Positions 48,566-56,944 of a stretch of DNA of 64,000 bases are shown here, piece after piece. A program made the translations under genes and the position numbers. The DNA comes from Rufibacter latericius. Lineage in GTDB: Bacteria > Bacteroidota > Bacteroidia > Cytophagales > Hymenobacteraceae. Every line of letters starts with the position of its first letter. Within the stretch, counting starts at the first letter, position 1. The notes under the pieces are model-generated. The model had not been told where the DNA came from. It did no database searches and saw only the letters and a program-made list of their open reading frames with translations. Where the stretch lies: contig NZ_RJJD01000008.1 of the NCBI RefSeq assembly GCF_003721515.1, forward strand, positions 186,001-250,000, written 5' to 3'.

Positions 48566-48769
48566 ATGAAAAGAATTTTTACGGCTCTCACTTCCACGGC
48601 TTGCCTTGGATTGCTATTGTCCTTCTCGGCGCCCTCTCAACCATCCAAGGAAGTTACGTCCCTTTCCAACCCACAATGTACCGCCATTGCTAAATCAACG
48701 GGAAAACAGTGTAAGAACAGGAAGTGGGGAAAATGCGAGCAGGTGCTTTGCTATGTGCATTGCAAGTAG
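48566..48769 (+). CDS. Small secreted cysteine-rich protein (DUF5763-like)
   Basis: 67 residues from the ATG at 48566. The first ~20 residues form a signal peptide (MKRIFTALTSTACLGLLLSF). The mature part has CTAIAKSTGKQCKN followed by CEQVLCYVHC, a CxxxxxxxxxC...C...C/H spacing resembling the small zinc-binding-like DUF5763 pattern. A longer frame exists upstream but runs through the opposite-strand barrel gene, so the signal-peptide ATG was chosen. Secretion and a Cys/His cluster suggest metal binding or disulfide stabilisation. Role unknown. Confidence 0.6.
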   Translation: MKRIFTALTSTACLGLLLSFSAPSQPSKEVTSLSNPQCTAIAKSTGKQCKNRKWGKCEQVLCYVHCK

Positions 48770-48940
48770 ACTTACCTTTAGACAGCCCAGCCGCCATGTT
48801 GGTGTTTTTCACCAACAATCCAGACGCAGACGCCTTCCCGCTTGCTGGTGAAAACATGCAGCAAGGGCGAGGGTATGATTTTGACCCTGAGGCAGGGAAG
48901 GTAGCCTACTAGAAATACAGAACCCTTTCACTTTTGAGAC

Positions 48941-48976
48941 AAAAAAAAACACCCGGAGACTCTCCGGGCGTTTTTG
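48941..48976 (-). terminator. Terminator of the S46 peptidase gene
   Basis: Stem CACCCGGAGA / TCTCCGGGCG (one G-T pair) with a T-run of nine on the minus strand (A-run 48941-48949). It lies 33 bp beyond the stop of the peptidase gene. A degenerate palindromic repeat half (48977-49007) sits next to it. Confidence 0.85.
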
Positions 48977-49008
48977 GTCTATTTCTCAGAAAAGAGGCCT
49001 GAAAAAGC

Positions 49009-51315
49009 TTAGCTCTTCTGCTTTTTGGTTTCTTTCTTGATCTTGGTCTCGTTCTTTTTCTTCTTGATTTTGATCTCAGAATCGGCGGTTTCCACTTCCA
49101 TCTTGCCGGTCATGTTCACGTCGTTGATGGCGGGGTTGAACGTGTTATTCGGGTTGCCTTTGTCAACCAGGGTCATCTCATTCACCAGGTGACCAGCGCC
49201 CGCGAGTTTGTCAATCACGAAGAGCACGTATTTGATGTCTACGTTGATGCAGCGCTTGTACTCTGGATCGAATACCAGGTCACCGGTCATGGCTTCCCAG
49301 TTTCCGTCAAAGGCCAGGCCTATCAACTCACCGCGTCCGTTGATCACCGGCGAACCGGAGTTACCACCCGTGATGTCGTTGTTGGTGATGAAGCCTACAC
49401 GTAACTCGCCGTCCTGCCCGTACTTACCGTAGTCTTTCTTGTTGTATAGCTCCATCAGTTTAGCCGGCACAATGAACTCCGGGTTGGTTGGGTCTTCTTT
49501 CTCGGCGATGCCCTGCAACGTGGTGTAGTACTTATATTGTACGCCATCGCGCGGCTCGTAGTCTTTCACGGTTCCGTAGCTTAGACGCAAGGTAGAATTA
49601 GCGTCTGGGTAGAACACTTTGTTTGGGTGCATTTCACGCAGACCGGCTACGTACAGACGGTTGGCGCGGCCCAAAGCGGCATTGTACTCATTCAGCTTGG
49701 GCAGAACGTTGTCTTGGTAATTGGTTTGTACCGCCCGCATGAACTTGAACGCTGGGTCTGTTTCCAGGGCCTTTTGCGTAGGATTGGCCAAAAACGCGTT
49801 GGCTTTCGCCTCAGAAGAAAGCAGGGATTTGCTGTATACATCGGCGCCCCACTTCTTAAAATCACCTTTGTAGGTAGCCGTCAAGTCTTTGAAGATGTCG
49901 GCGTGCTGCGCTTTGGGCACATCGTTGAAGTACATCTGCATCAGCTCGGCGAAGATTTTCTGGTCAGAAGACTTCACGAAGCTCGCGTAAAACTCCTTGT
50001 TCATGTCTTTGTAGGCCGTTACCAGTTCCTGCAGTTTGGCCTTGTCCACGTTGCCGGCTTTGAGCAGGTTGTAGAGCGGGGTGTACTGGTAGGCGTGCGC
50101 AATCAGTTGGGGAGCAAAAGCAGCCTCGGTGCGGTAAATAGCCGACAGGTTGTAGGTGCGCTGTCCGGCGTAGGAGGCGTTAATATCTGCCAGGGCGGTG
50201 CCATAAAGGGCTTTGCGGTTAGCATTCCCGTTGGCCCATTCCTGGAAGGCTTTCTCCTCGGCGGCTTTTTTGTCCAGCGTTTTCATACGCTTGATGCCTT
50301 CGTTCTGCCCAATGTAATATTTGTAGTAGTTGCTGATGCTGGCGTAGTTGGAAGCCAGTTTCAGGCGGTCAGCGGGCGATGCATCCATGGCTTCTTTCAT
50401 CAAAGCCAAACGGCGCTCGCGCAATTTGATACGAGCCGGATTGGATTGCTCCACCGCCATACCTAAACCAGAGCCAGCCATAAAGCGCGTGGTTTTACCC
50501 GGAAATCCGAAAACCATGGAGAAATCGCCTTCCTTCACGGGGCTCATGGAAACCGGCAGGTGGTGCTTAGGACGGTACGGTACGTTTTTCTCAGAGTACT
50601 CGGCGGGCTTGCCGTCTGGGCTCATGTACACCCGGAACATGGAGAAGTCGCCGGTATGGCGCGGCCACATCCAGTTATCCGTATCGCCCCCGAATTTCCC
50701 GATGCTTTCCGGCGGAGTTCCCACCAGGCGCACATCAGAGAAACGCTCGTACACAAACATATAGAACTCGTTGCCATTGAAGAAATCGCGCACGTATGAC
50801 ACGTACTGACCGTTGTTCTTGGCCGCATCGGCGATGGATTTGGAACGCTCGGTTACCAGACGAGTCCGCTCCTGCTCTGGCGTCTGTGGCGTGATGCTCT
50901 GCAACACCTGGCCGGTCACGTCTTCCATGCGCACCAGAATGTCAACGAAGAGGCCTTCGTTTTTCTTCTCCTGTTGCTTGGTCATGGCCCAGAATCCGTT
51001 CTTCAGGATGTCGTCCTGCGGAGTGGAGTTAGACGCGATGGCATCATAGCCGCAGTGGTGGTTGGTGAGCAGCAGACCTTCCTTGGACACGAACTCGCCG
51101 GTACAAAAGCCTCCGAACTGCACAATGGCGTCTTTCAGGCTGGCGTTGTTCACGTTGTAGATTTCCTCGGCGGTCAGTTGAAGGCCTTGTTTCTGCATAT
51201 CCACGTGGTTGAGGCGCTTTACCAGCAGCGGCAACCACATGCCTTCATCGGCGCGAGCCGTCATGGACAAGCTCAGGCAACCTAGAAGAAGTAAACTATA
51301 GATCTTTTTTAGCAT
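49009..51315 (-). CDS. S46-family dipeptidyl-peptidase, DPP7-type
   Basis: 768 residues. A signal peptide (about 1-22) is followed by the chymotrypsin-like fold with inserted helical domain typical of S46. The catalytic set is H86/H87 in LLTNHHCGY, Asp in DNWMWPRHTGD, and Ser653 in GGNSGSP. Eighteen residues after the Ser is Gly671 in FDGNWEAM; family work shows Gly here marks DPP7 (hydrophobic P1) and Arg marks DPP11 (acidic P1). It releases dipeptides in the periplasm for peptide nutrition. A Lys-rich C-terminal tail (about 746-768) is unusual. The gene has its own -7 element and terminator. Confidence 0.93.
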   Translation of the reverse strand: MLKKIYSLLLLGCLSLSMTARADEGMWLPLLVKRLNHVDMQKQGLQLTAEEIYNVNNASLKDAIVQFGGFCTGEFVSKEGLLLTNHHCGYDAIASNSTPQDDILKNGFWAMTKQQEKKNEGLFVDILVRMEDVTGQVLQSITPQTPEQERTRLVTERSKSIADAAKNNGQYVSYVRDFFNGNEFYMFVYERFSDVRLVGTPPESIGKFGGDTDNWMWPRHTGDFSMFRVYMSPDGKPAEYSEKNVPYRPKHHLPVSMSPVKEGDFSMVFGFPGKTTRFMAGSGLGMAVEQSNPARIKLRERRLALMKEAMDASPADRLKLASNYASISNYYKYYIGQNEGIKRMKTLDKKAAEEKAFQEWANGNANRKALYGTALADINASYAGQRTYNLSAIYRTEAAFAPQLIAHAYQYTPLYNLLKAGNVDKAKLQELVTAYKDMNKEFYASFVKSSDQKIFAELMQMYFNDVPKAQHADIFKDLTATYKGDFKKWGADVYSKSLLSSEAKANAFLANPTQKALETDPAFKFMRAVQTNYQDNVLPKLNEYNAALGRANRLYVAGLREMHPNKVFYPDANSTLRLSYGTVKDYEPRDGVQYKYYTTLQGIAEKEDPTNPEFIVPAKLMELYNKKDYGKYGQDGELRVGFITNNDITGGNSGSPVINGRGELIGLAFDGNWEAMTGDLVFDPEYKRCINVDIKYVLFVIDKLAGAGHLVNEMTLVDKGNPNNTFNPAINDVNMTGKMEVETADSEIKIKKKKNETKIKKETKKQKS

Positions 51316-51337
51316 AACGTGTGTTAGTTAGAAAACC

Positions 51338-51345
51338 CAAAGGTA
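51338..51345 (-). promoter_or_regulatory. -7 promoter element of the S46 peptidase gene
   Basis: TACCTTTG on the minus strand, 23 bp before the ATG at 51315, with a TTCG about 21 nt further upstream as a weak -33. It lies in the 66-bp divergent gap shared with yidD. Confidence 0.5.
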
Positions 51346-51381
51346 AGGATTTGTGACTTTTTTTCCCGAAACTAGCAGCAT

Positions 51382-51612
51382 ATGCAGGTAATCAACTGGC
51401 TTTTCAGGCACCTTTTCCTAGGCATTGTGTGGGTGTACCGCTACATGATTTCGCCGCTTACGCCGGGGAGTTGCCGTTTCACGCCCACCTGCTCGGCCTA
51501 TGCGCACCAAGCCATCGTGAAGTACGGGCCTTTCAAAGGAGGTTGGATGGGGCTGAAAAGAATTGGGCGCTGTCACCCCTGGGGCGGGCACGGGTATGAT
51601 CCGGTGCCGTAA
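51382..51612 (+). CDS. yidD: Membrane protein insertion efficiency factor YidD
   Basis: 76 residues, the usual length. [20 protein letters not shown] and [19 protein letters not shown] are the diagnostic family stretches with three conserved cysteines. YidD assists YidC in inserting inner-membrane proteins. Here it is not next to rnpA or yidC, unlike in many genomes, but lies divergent from the peptidase gene. A repeat copy follows the stop. Confidence 0.95.
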   Translation: MQVINWLFRHLFLGIVWVYRYMISPLTPGSCRFTPTCSAYAHQAIVKYGPFKGGWMGLKRIGRCHPWGGHGYDPVP

Positions 51613-51645
51613 AGGGTTGGGTTAGTTAAATCTCGGTTCCTGGGG

Positions 51646-51680
51646 GTTTCTGCCTTGATTTCGGAAAAGGGGCCTAAAAC
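51646..51680 (+). repeat. 3'-end palindromic repeat after yidD
   Basis: 35-bp degenerate palindrome (GTTTCTGCCTTG ... GGGGCCTAAAAC), 34 bp after the yidD stop. Family member. Confidence 0.5.
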
Positions 51681-51796
51681 AGGAAAAGCAAAGTTCCTTG
51701 GCAAGCAGCTCTTCCCCAATCAAATTGATCTGTACAGAAAACTATGTTGTATCAATTTTCCCGCCCTGCCGTTAAGGTTATCTAAGTTTTTATCCA

Positions 51797-52540
51797 ATGC
51801 CCTTCACCTTTTCCCACCCGGCTGTTGTCTTACCGTTTATTGGACTGAAGTACCGCTGGCGCTCGGCTACCGGGCTGATTGTGGGCAGCATGGCCCCCGA
51901 TTTCGAGAAATTCATCCGAATGAGTCTGCATGACCCGCACAGCCATACCTGGAAAGGCATTTTCTACTTCAACCTGCCCATGGGCATTTTGCTCTGCTTT
52001 GTCTTTCATTTAATAGTACGGAATACGCTTATAGATCACCTGCCCAACTTTCTGCGGCTTCGGCTGAACCGATTCAAGCGGTTTAATTGGCTTCCTTATT
52101 TCAAAAGGCATTGGCCGGTGGTGATTTTGTCGTTGCTGGTGGGCATTGTCTCGCATCTTACCTGGGATTCCTTTACCCACCGCACCGGTCTGGGTGTGCG
52201 GCTGTTTCCTTATTTGGCCGAAGATGTTTTGCCTGAGCCCTTCACCCGACCGTTGTTCTCGCTTTTGCAGCAGGTGCTGTCAGTGGTGGGAGGCTTTGTG
52301 ATGGCGGTCTTCCTATCCGAGTTGCCCAAGGAGGAACGGTCTCTGGAGAAGAAACCTTTTTGGGGCTTCTGGTTAATGTCTGGGGTGATTGTGTGCGTGG
52401 TGGTGGCGCTCTGGATTATGGCGGGCGGGAAAATGAACCGATATTACATTATGATAGCAGCCCTCTCGGCGGGTTTGCTTAGTTTGATTATTCTACCTTT
52501 CTTGATCAAAATCAAAGAACAAATTTTATCCAGAACATGA
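51797..52540 (+). CDS. DUF4184 family membrane protein
   Basis: 247 residues, about five membrane helices. The N-terminus MPFTFSHPAVVLP and IVGSMAPDFEKF, together with LTWDSFTHRTG, carry the conserved His/Asp residues of DUF4184, a family related to metal-dependent membrane hydrolases of the YdjM/LexA-regulated type. No experimental function is known. It overlaps the cytosine deaminase gene by four bases, so the two are co-translated, though a functional link is not obvious. Confidence 0.85.
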   Translation: MPFTFSHPAVVLPFIGLKYRWRSATGLIVGSMAPDFEKFIRMSLHDPHSHTWKGIFYFNLPMGILLCFVFHLIVRNTLIDHLPNFLRLRLNRFKRFNWLPYFKRHWPVVILSLLVGIVSHLTWDSFTHRTGLGVRLFPYLAEDVLPEPFTRPLFSLLQQVLSVVGGFVMAVFLSELPKEERSLEKKPFWGFWLMSGVIVCVVVALWIMAGGKMNRYYIMIAALSAGLLSLIILPFLIKIKEQILSRT

Positions 52541-52974
52541 ACGAGTTTTTGCAAGCGGCTTTAGAAGAGGCGAAAAAAGGATACGAAGAAGGCGGCATTC
52601 CCATCGGGTCTGTGTTGGTGCACAAGGGCAAGATCATCGGGCGAGGTCACAACAAGCGCGTGCAGGACGGCAGCGCCATTCTCCACGGCGAGATGGATGC
52701 GCTGGAGAACGCGGGCCGGCAACCGGCCTCGGTATACCGCGAGTGCATCCTGTACACTACCTTGTCGCCGTGTTCTATGTGCTCGGGCACCATTTTGTTG
52801 TATGGCATCCCTAACGTGGTAATAGGTGAGAACAAGTCGTTCATGGGCGAAGAAGAACTGCTGCGCTCCCGAGGCGTGAACGTGACCGTTGAAGACAACC
52901 AGGAATGCTTCAGCCTTATGCAGAGGTTCATCCAGGAGAAACCCGCGGTTTGGAACGAAGACATTGGGGTGTAG
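52537..52974 (+). CDS. Cytosine deaminase, yeast FCY1-like
   Basis: 145 residues. The zinc-binding HGEMDALENAGR (H50, E52 catalytic) and TTLSPCSMCSGTILLYGIP (C79, C82) place it in the cytidine/deoxycytidylate deaminase fold. The C-terminal part (GENKSFMGEEELL, FIQEKPAVWNEDIG) follows the sequence of fungal cytosine deaminase FCY1 unusually closely, including the final EDIG. It would convert cytosine to uracil (and 5-fluorocytosine to 5-fluorouracil) in pyrimidine salvage. Guanine deaminase or tRNA-adenosine deaminase are less likely by length and C-terminus. Confidence 0.82.
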   Translation: MNEFLQAALEEAKKGYEEGGIPIGSVLVHKGKIIGRGHNKRVQDGSAILHGEMDALENAGRQPASVYRECILYTTLSPCSMCSGTILLYGIPNVVIGENKSFMGEEELLRSRGVNVTVEDNQECFSLMQRFIQEKPAVWNEDIGV

Positions 52975-53009
52975 CTTCGGTTTTTTTGTTTAGAAATAAA
53001 GATTGAGGT

Positions 53010-53064
53010 GTGTCCTTGGGTTTAAGGCCCGTTTTCTGAAAACAGGCCTTAAACCCAAGGACAC
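53010..53064 (+). terminator. Very long hairpin with embedded palindromic repeat after the deaminase gene
   Basis: The 20-bp outer arms 53010-53029 and 53045-53064 are perfectly complementary. The inner GTTTT / AAAAC adds five pairs with one mismatch between. The centre is a copy of the dispersed family. It starts 36 bp after the stop and is followed by GTTTCTTTT, so it should end the DUF4184-deaminase transcript. Confidence 0.8.
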
Positions 53065-53155
53065 GTTTCTTTTCAGCTCTTCGGCGGGAATCCACAAACT
53101 TTACGGGGAACGTATATGTTATGAGAGAACCAGCACGTTCCTTATCTGTACTGCC

Positions 53156-53737
53156 ATGAAACGCCTTCTTTTCTATTATCTATTTTTGTTTTTGCCTCTG
53201 CTCAGTTGCCAAAGGGCCGCCGAGAAAACCGGTCAGCAGGATGCTCCCGCTACCTCAGTAGCGGTCACCCAGACCACCGTCACTGATCCGCAGCAAACCA
53301 AGAACCCCTATTACTCCCGCACTGACACCACCAAACTGCACGTCTCTGATGCCGAATGGAAAAAAGTGCTGTCTCCGGATGTTTACTACATCTCCCGGAA
53401 GAAAGGCACCGAGCGGGCTTTTACCGGCAAGCTCTGGAACTTCACCGGCCGAGGCACCTATTACTGCGCCGCCTGCGGAAACAAACTGTTCCGGTCAGAT
53501 GCCAAGTTCGCGAGCGATTGTGGTTGGCCCAGCTTCTTTGAAACCATCCGGAAAAAGGCGGTCATCTACCAGGCAGACAACTCGTTTGGCATGGAACGGA
53601 TTGAGGTCTTGTGCGGCCGCTGCGACGGGCACTTGGGCCACCTGTTTGATGACGGCCCCGAGCCAACCGGCAAGCGTTACTGCATGAACTCCGTCGCTTT
53701 GAACTTTGAGCCAGACGGAGCCTTCCCCGCAAATTGA
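53156..53737 (+). CDS. msrB: Peptide-methionine (R)-S-oxide reductase, lipoprotein form
   Basis: 193 residues from ATG 53156. The longer frame to 53003 runs through the hairpin and is rejected. A lipoprotein signal LFLFLPLLSC places the protein on a membrane outside the cytosol. A Gln/Thr-rich linker (about 21-60) precedes the MsrB domain with zinc pairs CAACGNKLF and CGRCDGHLGHLFDDGP. The catalytic Cys lies in RYCMNSVALNF. It reduces methionine-R-sulfoxide in exported proteins. Extracytoplasmic MsrB needs an electron donor, which is not in the window. It has its own terminator. Confidence 0.94.
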   Translation: MKRLLFYYLFLFLPLLSCQRAAEKTGQQDAPATSVAVTQTTVTDPQQTKNPYYSRTDTTKLHVSDAEWKKVLSPDVYYISRKKGTERAFTGKLWNFTGRGTYYCAACGNKLFRSDAKFASDCGWPSFFETIRKKAVIYQADNSFGMERIEVLCGRCDGHLGHLFDDGPEPTGKRYCMNSVALNFEPDGAFPAN

Positions 53738-53757
53738 TTTAAGTAAAAACCCCTTTA

Positions 53758-53793
53758 GAAAGCTCCACTGTCAGTACTGGCGGTGGAGCTTTC
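53758..53793 (+). terminator. Terminator of msrB
   Basis: Perfect 11-bp stem GAAAGCTCCAC / GTGGAGCTTTC followed by GTTTTG, 20 bp after the stop. A degenerate repeat copy follows at 53794-53829. Confidence 0.75.
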
Positions 53794-53829
53794 GTTTTGG
53801 GCTTATACCTGGGAAAACAGGCCAGAAAC
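53794..53829 (+). repeat. 3'-end palindromic repeat after msrB terminator
   Basis: 36-bp degenerate palindrome (GTTTTGGGCTTA ... ACAGGCCAGAAAC). Only the right half is well kept. Confidence 0.5.
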
Positions 53830-53931
53830 AGCCTCTTTGCGCTTTATTGATAACCCAAGGGCAGCAGTGTCGTTAAATAAAGTTCTGGTCACGCCAGAAA
53901 ACAACATTCATCACCCTATAACCAGACCTTC

Positions 53932-54795
53932 ATGAAACGTTACCCCTACCTCAAATGGTGTGTGCTTTCGGCTTTGCCGTTAACGTTTGTTTTCAGCAGT
54001 TACTATCCTTTTACGTCTTCCACCGAGGCCCCCACTCCTGTCGTTTTCAGCCCTTTGACCCATCTGGCCAAATTACCCAGTGCGGTGGTGGAAAGCTCGG
54101 GCCTGGAAGTGGCCGATAAGCCCAATACCTATTGGACGCACAACGATGCCGGCAACGCCCCCATCCTCTACAAGATAAATGAACAAGGCAAACTGCTGCA
54201 GGAAGTTACCATAGAAGGCGCCACCAACACCGACTGGGAAGACCTGGCCCGTGACACGCAAGGCAACCTTTACATTGGCGACATGGGCAACAACAGCAAC
54301 AAACGAACCGATCTGCGCATCTACAAAGTATCGCTTAAAAACGGCTTCAAACCGCAGGTGATCAAATTCACCTATGAAGACATGCCCTCAGGGAAAATTG
54401 AGAAGGCCAACCGAAACTTTGATTGTGAGGCTTTTTTCTGGCAGAACGGCAAACTGTACCTCATTTCCAAAGACCGCGGTGCCTCGCGCTTCGCGAAGAT
54501 GTACGAACTCTCAGATGACGCCGGCACACACACAGCCCGCCTCATCGGGAAGAAAGAACTGCCCGGCTTGGTTACCTCCGCCGACCTCAGCCCCGATGGC
54601 CGTCGCCTGGCGGTCCTGACTTACGGCAAACTGTACCTCTACCCCGTGGCCAAAGGTTCCACCCAGTTCTTCGGACAGAATCCCCAGGTGCTGGACTTAC
54701 CTAAAATCGGCCAGGCCGAAGCGGTTCTTTTCAAAGACAATCAGAACCTGGTCATCACCAATGAGGAAGGAAACCTGTTCCAGTACACGTTGTAA
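53932..54795 (+). CDS. Exported beta-propeller-like protein
   Basis: 287 residues with an N-terminal hydrophobic segment (about 8-24) that should act as signal or anchor. The body is built of repeated strands with YWTHNDAGNAPILYKI, DWEDLARDTQGNLYIGDMGN, LYLISKDRG and GQAEAVLFKDNQNLVITNEEG. This pattern belongs to a family of periplasmic six-bladed propellers with conserved NDAG and WED(I/L)A motifs, for which no enzymatic role is established. It stands alone between two terminators. Confidence 0.72.
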   Translation: MKRYPYLKWCVLSALPLTFVFSSYYPFTSSTEAPTPVVFSPLTHLAKLPSAVVESSGLEVADKPNTYWTHNDAGNAPILYKINEQGKLLQEVTIEGATNTDWEDLARDTQGNLYIGDMGNNSNKRTDLRIYKVSLKNGFKPQVIKFTYEDMPSGKIEKANRNFDCEAFFWQNGKLYLISKDRGASRFAKMYELSDDAGTHTARLIGKKELPGLVTSADLSPDGRRLAVLTYGKLYLYPVAKGSTQFFGQNPQVLDLPKIGQAEAVLFKDNQNLVITNEEGNLFQYTL

Positions 54796-54821
54796 TTGCC
54801 CTGGAAGCATAACAACAGAGA

Positions 54822-54879
54822 AGCCTGAAAACAGGAAGGTCCCACAAATTTCTCTGTGGGACCTTCCTGTTTTCAGGCT
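54822..54879. terminator. Bidirectional terminator with 25-bp perfect stem
   Basis: Arms 54822-54846 and 54855-54879 are exact complements around an eight-base loop. The outer part (AGCCTGAAAACAGG) matches the palindrome family. It lies between the convergent propeller and lgt genes, with TATTTTCTATAA on the plus side and GAGAAGCCTG-flanking sequence on the other. Confidence 0.88.
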
Positions 54880-54906
54880 ATTTTCTATAAAGTAACCCCT
54901 AACCTG

Positions 54907-55734
54907 TTAGGCAGTGACTTTTCTGGGTGTTTTAGGTTGCCGAGCGGCATAGAATAGAACGGCAATTCCCACCAAAACCAATGGAATACTCAGCCACTGG
55001 CCCATGTTCAGAGGCAAGGCGTTTTCAAACTCCTCTTGGTTTTCCTTCAGGAACTCCACCAGGAAACGGAACGAGAACAGCAGCGTCACAAACAACCCAA
55101 ACAGCAGTCCGCGTACCTGGCCGGCACCGCGTTTCCAGAGCACATACAGCAAAATGAACAGGAACACGCAGAAAAGGCTTTCATACAACTGCGTTGGATG
55201 GCGCGGGTCTACATAAGCCGGTACACCGTTGAACAGCTCGTTGTTGCGCACAAACTTAAACGCCCACGCCACATCAGTGGGCCTACCAATGATCTCAGAG
55301 TTCATGAGGTTCCCCAGCCTGATGCAGGCCCCACCCAGTGCGGTCACAATCACAATACGGTCCAGCACCCAGAGGTAATCAAACTTGTATTTGCGGCAGA
55401 ACAGGTACAGTGACAGCAGAATACCTATGGTACCGCCGTGGCTGGCCAGACCGCCCTCCCAAATCTTTAAAATCTCCAGAGGGTTAGACAGATAATACCC
55501 CGGGTCGTAAAAAAGACAGTGGCCCAGACGCGCGCCAATCACCGTACCGATGATCATGTACATGGTCAGGATGTCCACGTCTTCATCGGTGCGGCCGTCT
55601 TTGCGGTAGATGTATTTCTCAATGGGTTGGGTGAGCACAAAGGCCATGGCAAACAGCAGACCGTACCAGCGTACCGTAACCGGGCCAAGCGAAAAAATAT
55701 CGGGCGAAACGTCCCAGGTGATGAAGTTCAGCAT
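54907..55734 (-). CDS. lgt: Prolipoprotein diacylglyceryl transferase
   Basis: 275 residues, about seven membrane helices. The conserved GGLASHGGTIG (H99, G100) and IRLGNLMNSEIIGRPTD (R139 and nearby Asn/Glu) of Lgt are intact. It transfers diacylglycerol from phosphatidylglycerol to the lipobox Cys of prolipoproteins at the inner membrane, the first step of lipoprotein maturation (relevant to the MsrB lipoprotein nearby). It is a single-gene unit, divergent from the ferredoxin reductase gene and convergent with the propeller gene. Confidence 0.96.
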   Translation of the reverse strand: MLNFITWDVSPDIFSLGPVTVRWYGLLFAMAFVLTQPIEKYIYRKDGRTDEDVDILTMYMIIGTVIGARLGHCLFYDPGYYLSNPLEILKIWEGGLASHGGTIGILLSLYLFCRKYKFDYLWVLDRIVIVTALGGACIRLGNLMNSEIIGRPTDVAWAFKFVRNNELFNGVPAYVDPRHPTQLYESLFCVFLFILLYVLWKRGAGQVRGLLFGLFVTLLFSFRFLVEFLKENQEEFENALPLNMGQWLSIPLVLVGIAVLFYAARQPKTPRKVTA

Positions 55735-55926
55735 GTAGAAACCGTTAGTGGGGCTAAAATTACAATTTAATCTATAGGGGGCAAGAATCAGTTCTGCTTC
55801 TAAGGAAACACTTTACCCGAAAATGATGTTACTTTGTGGGCGCAAACCTGAAAGTGTAGGTTTTGTGTGCTCTAGTGAGGGCGGAAAAGCATTGGCCAGA
55901 CTGCCTGTTAGATTTATAAACCATAT

Positions 55927-56940
55927 ATGTCAACTGTAACTACTGATATCTGTATTATTGGCGCCGGGCCGGTTGGGCTTTTTGCGGTGTTTGAAGCAGG
56001 TCTTCTTAAAATGAAGTGCCACGTGGTAGACGCCCTGCCCCAGGTAGGCGGCCAGCTTTCCGAGATCTACCCTAAGAAACCCATCTATGACATCCCGGGC
56101 TTCCCCTCTATTCTAGCGGGTGACCTGATCAAAAACCAGATGGAGCAGATTGCCCCCTTTCACCCTACCTTCACCTTAGGCGAACGCGTAGAGGACCTGG
56201 ACAAACTGGAAGACGGCTCTTTCAGGGTAGTGACCTCAGAAGGAACCGAGATTTTCTGTAAGGTGGTAGTGATTGCCGGTGGCCTGGGTTCCTTTGAGCC
56301 CCGCAAGCCAGCAATTGAGAACCTGACCAACTTTGAAGGCGGCAAAGGCGTTAACTACATGATCCTGGACCCAGAGTACTACCGTGACAAGCGCGTGGTG
56401 CTGGCCGGCGGCGGTGACTCTGCCTTGGACTGGGCCATTTACTTAGCGGATGTAGCCAAAGAACTTACCCTGGTGCACCGCGGCACTACCTTCAGAGGAG
56501 CCCCTGAGTCGGCGGCCAAGGTTTCCAGCCTGGCCGAGGAAGGCCACATGCGTTTGCTTTTGAAATCGAACGTGACCGAGGTACACGGCAACGGGCAACT
56601 GAAAGCGGTAACCCTGGTACCAGACGGAGCAGATCCTTACGAGATAGAAACTGATTACTTTATCCCGCTCTTCGGGTTGGTGCCTAAATTAGGGCCGTTG
56701 GAGAACTGGGGACTGGAACTGGAGAAATCGGCGATTGTGGTGAATACGGTAGACTACAGCACCAACATACCGGGGGTGTACGCCATCGGCGACATCAACA
56801 CGTACCCGGGCAAGCTGAAGCTAATTCTTTGCGGTTATCATGAGGCAGCCCTGATGGCGCAGAGCGCATACTCTTTTATTTACCCAGACAAGAAATTCGT
56901 TTTGAAATACACTACCGTGAACGGAGTGCCAACCATGTAA
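55927..56940 (+). CDS. Ferredoxin-NADP+ reductase, thioredoxin-reductase-like type
   Basis: 337 residues. The FAD motif IIGAGPVGLFAVFEAG is at the N-terminus; GGQLSEIYPKKPIYDIPG and the NADPH motif GGGDSALDWAIYLAD follow. There is no redox CxxC, which separates this YumC-type FNR from true thioredoxin reductases. It exchanges electrons between NADPH and ferredoxin. The 2Fe-2S ferredoxin gene starts four bases downstream, so the partner is almost certainly that protein. Confidence 0.93.
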   Translation: MSTVTTDICIIGAGPVGLFAVFEAGLLKMKCHVVDALPQVGGQLSEIYPKKPIYDIPGFPSILAGDLIKNQMEQIAPFHPTFTLGERVEDLDKLEDGSFRVVTSEGTEIFCKVVVIAGGLGSFEPRKPAIENLTNFEGGKGVNYMILDPEYYRDKRVVLAGGGDSALDWAIYLADVAKELTLVHRGTTFRGAPESAAKVSSLAEEGHMRLLLKSNVTEVHGNGQLKAVTLVPDGADPYEIETDYFIPLFGLVPKLGPLENWGLELEKSAIVVNTVDYSTNIPGVYAIGDINTYPGKLKLILCGYHEAALMAQSAYSFIYPDKKFVLKYTTVNGVPTM

Positions 56941-56944
56941 TGCC

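Noticed and set aside
49627..50466. 279-codon plus-strand frame opposite the S46 peptidase
   Set aside because: The peptidase on the other strand has a full catalytic triad; the shadow has no domain.
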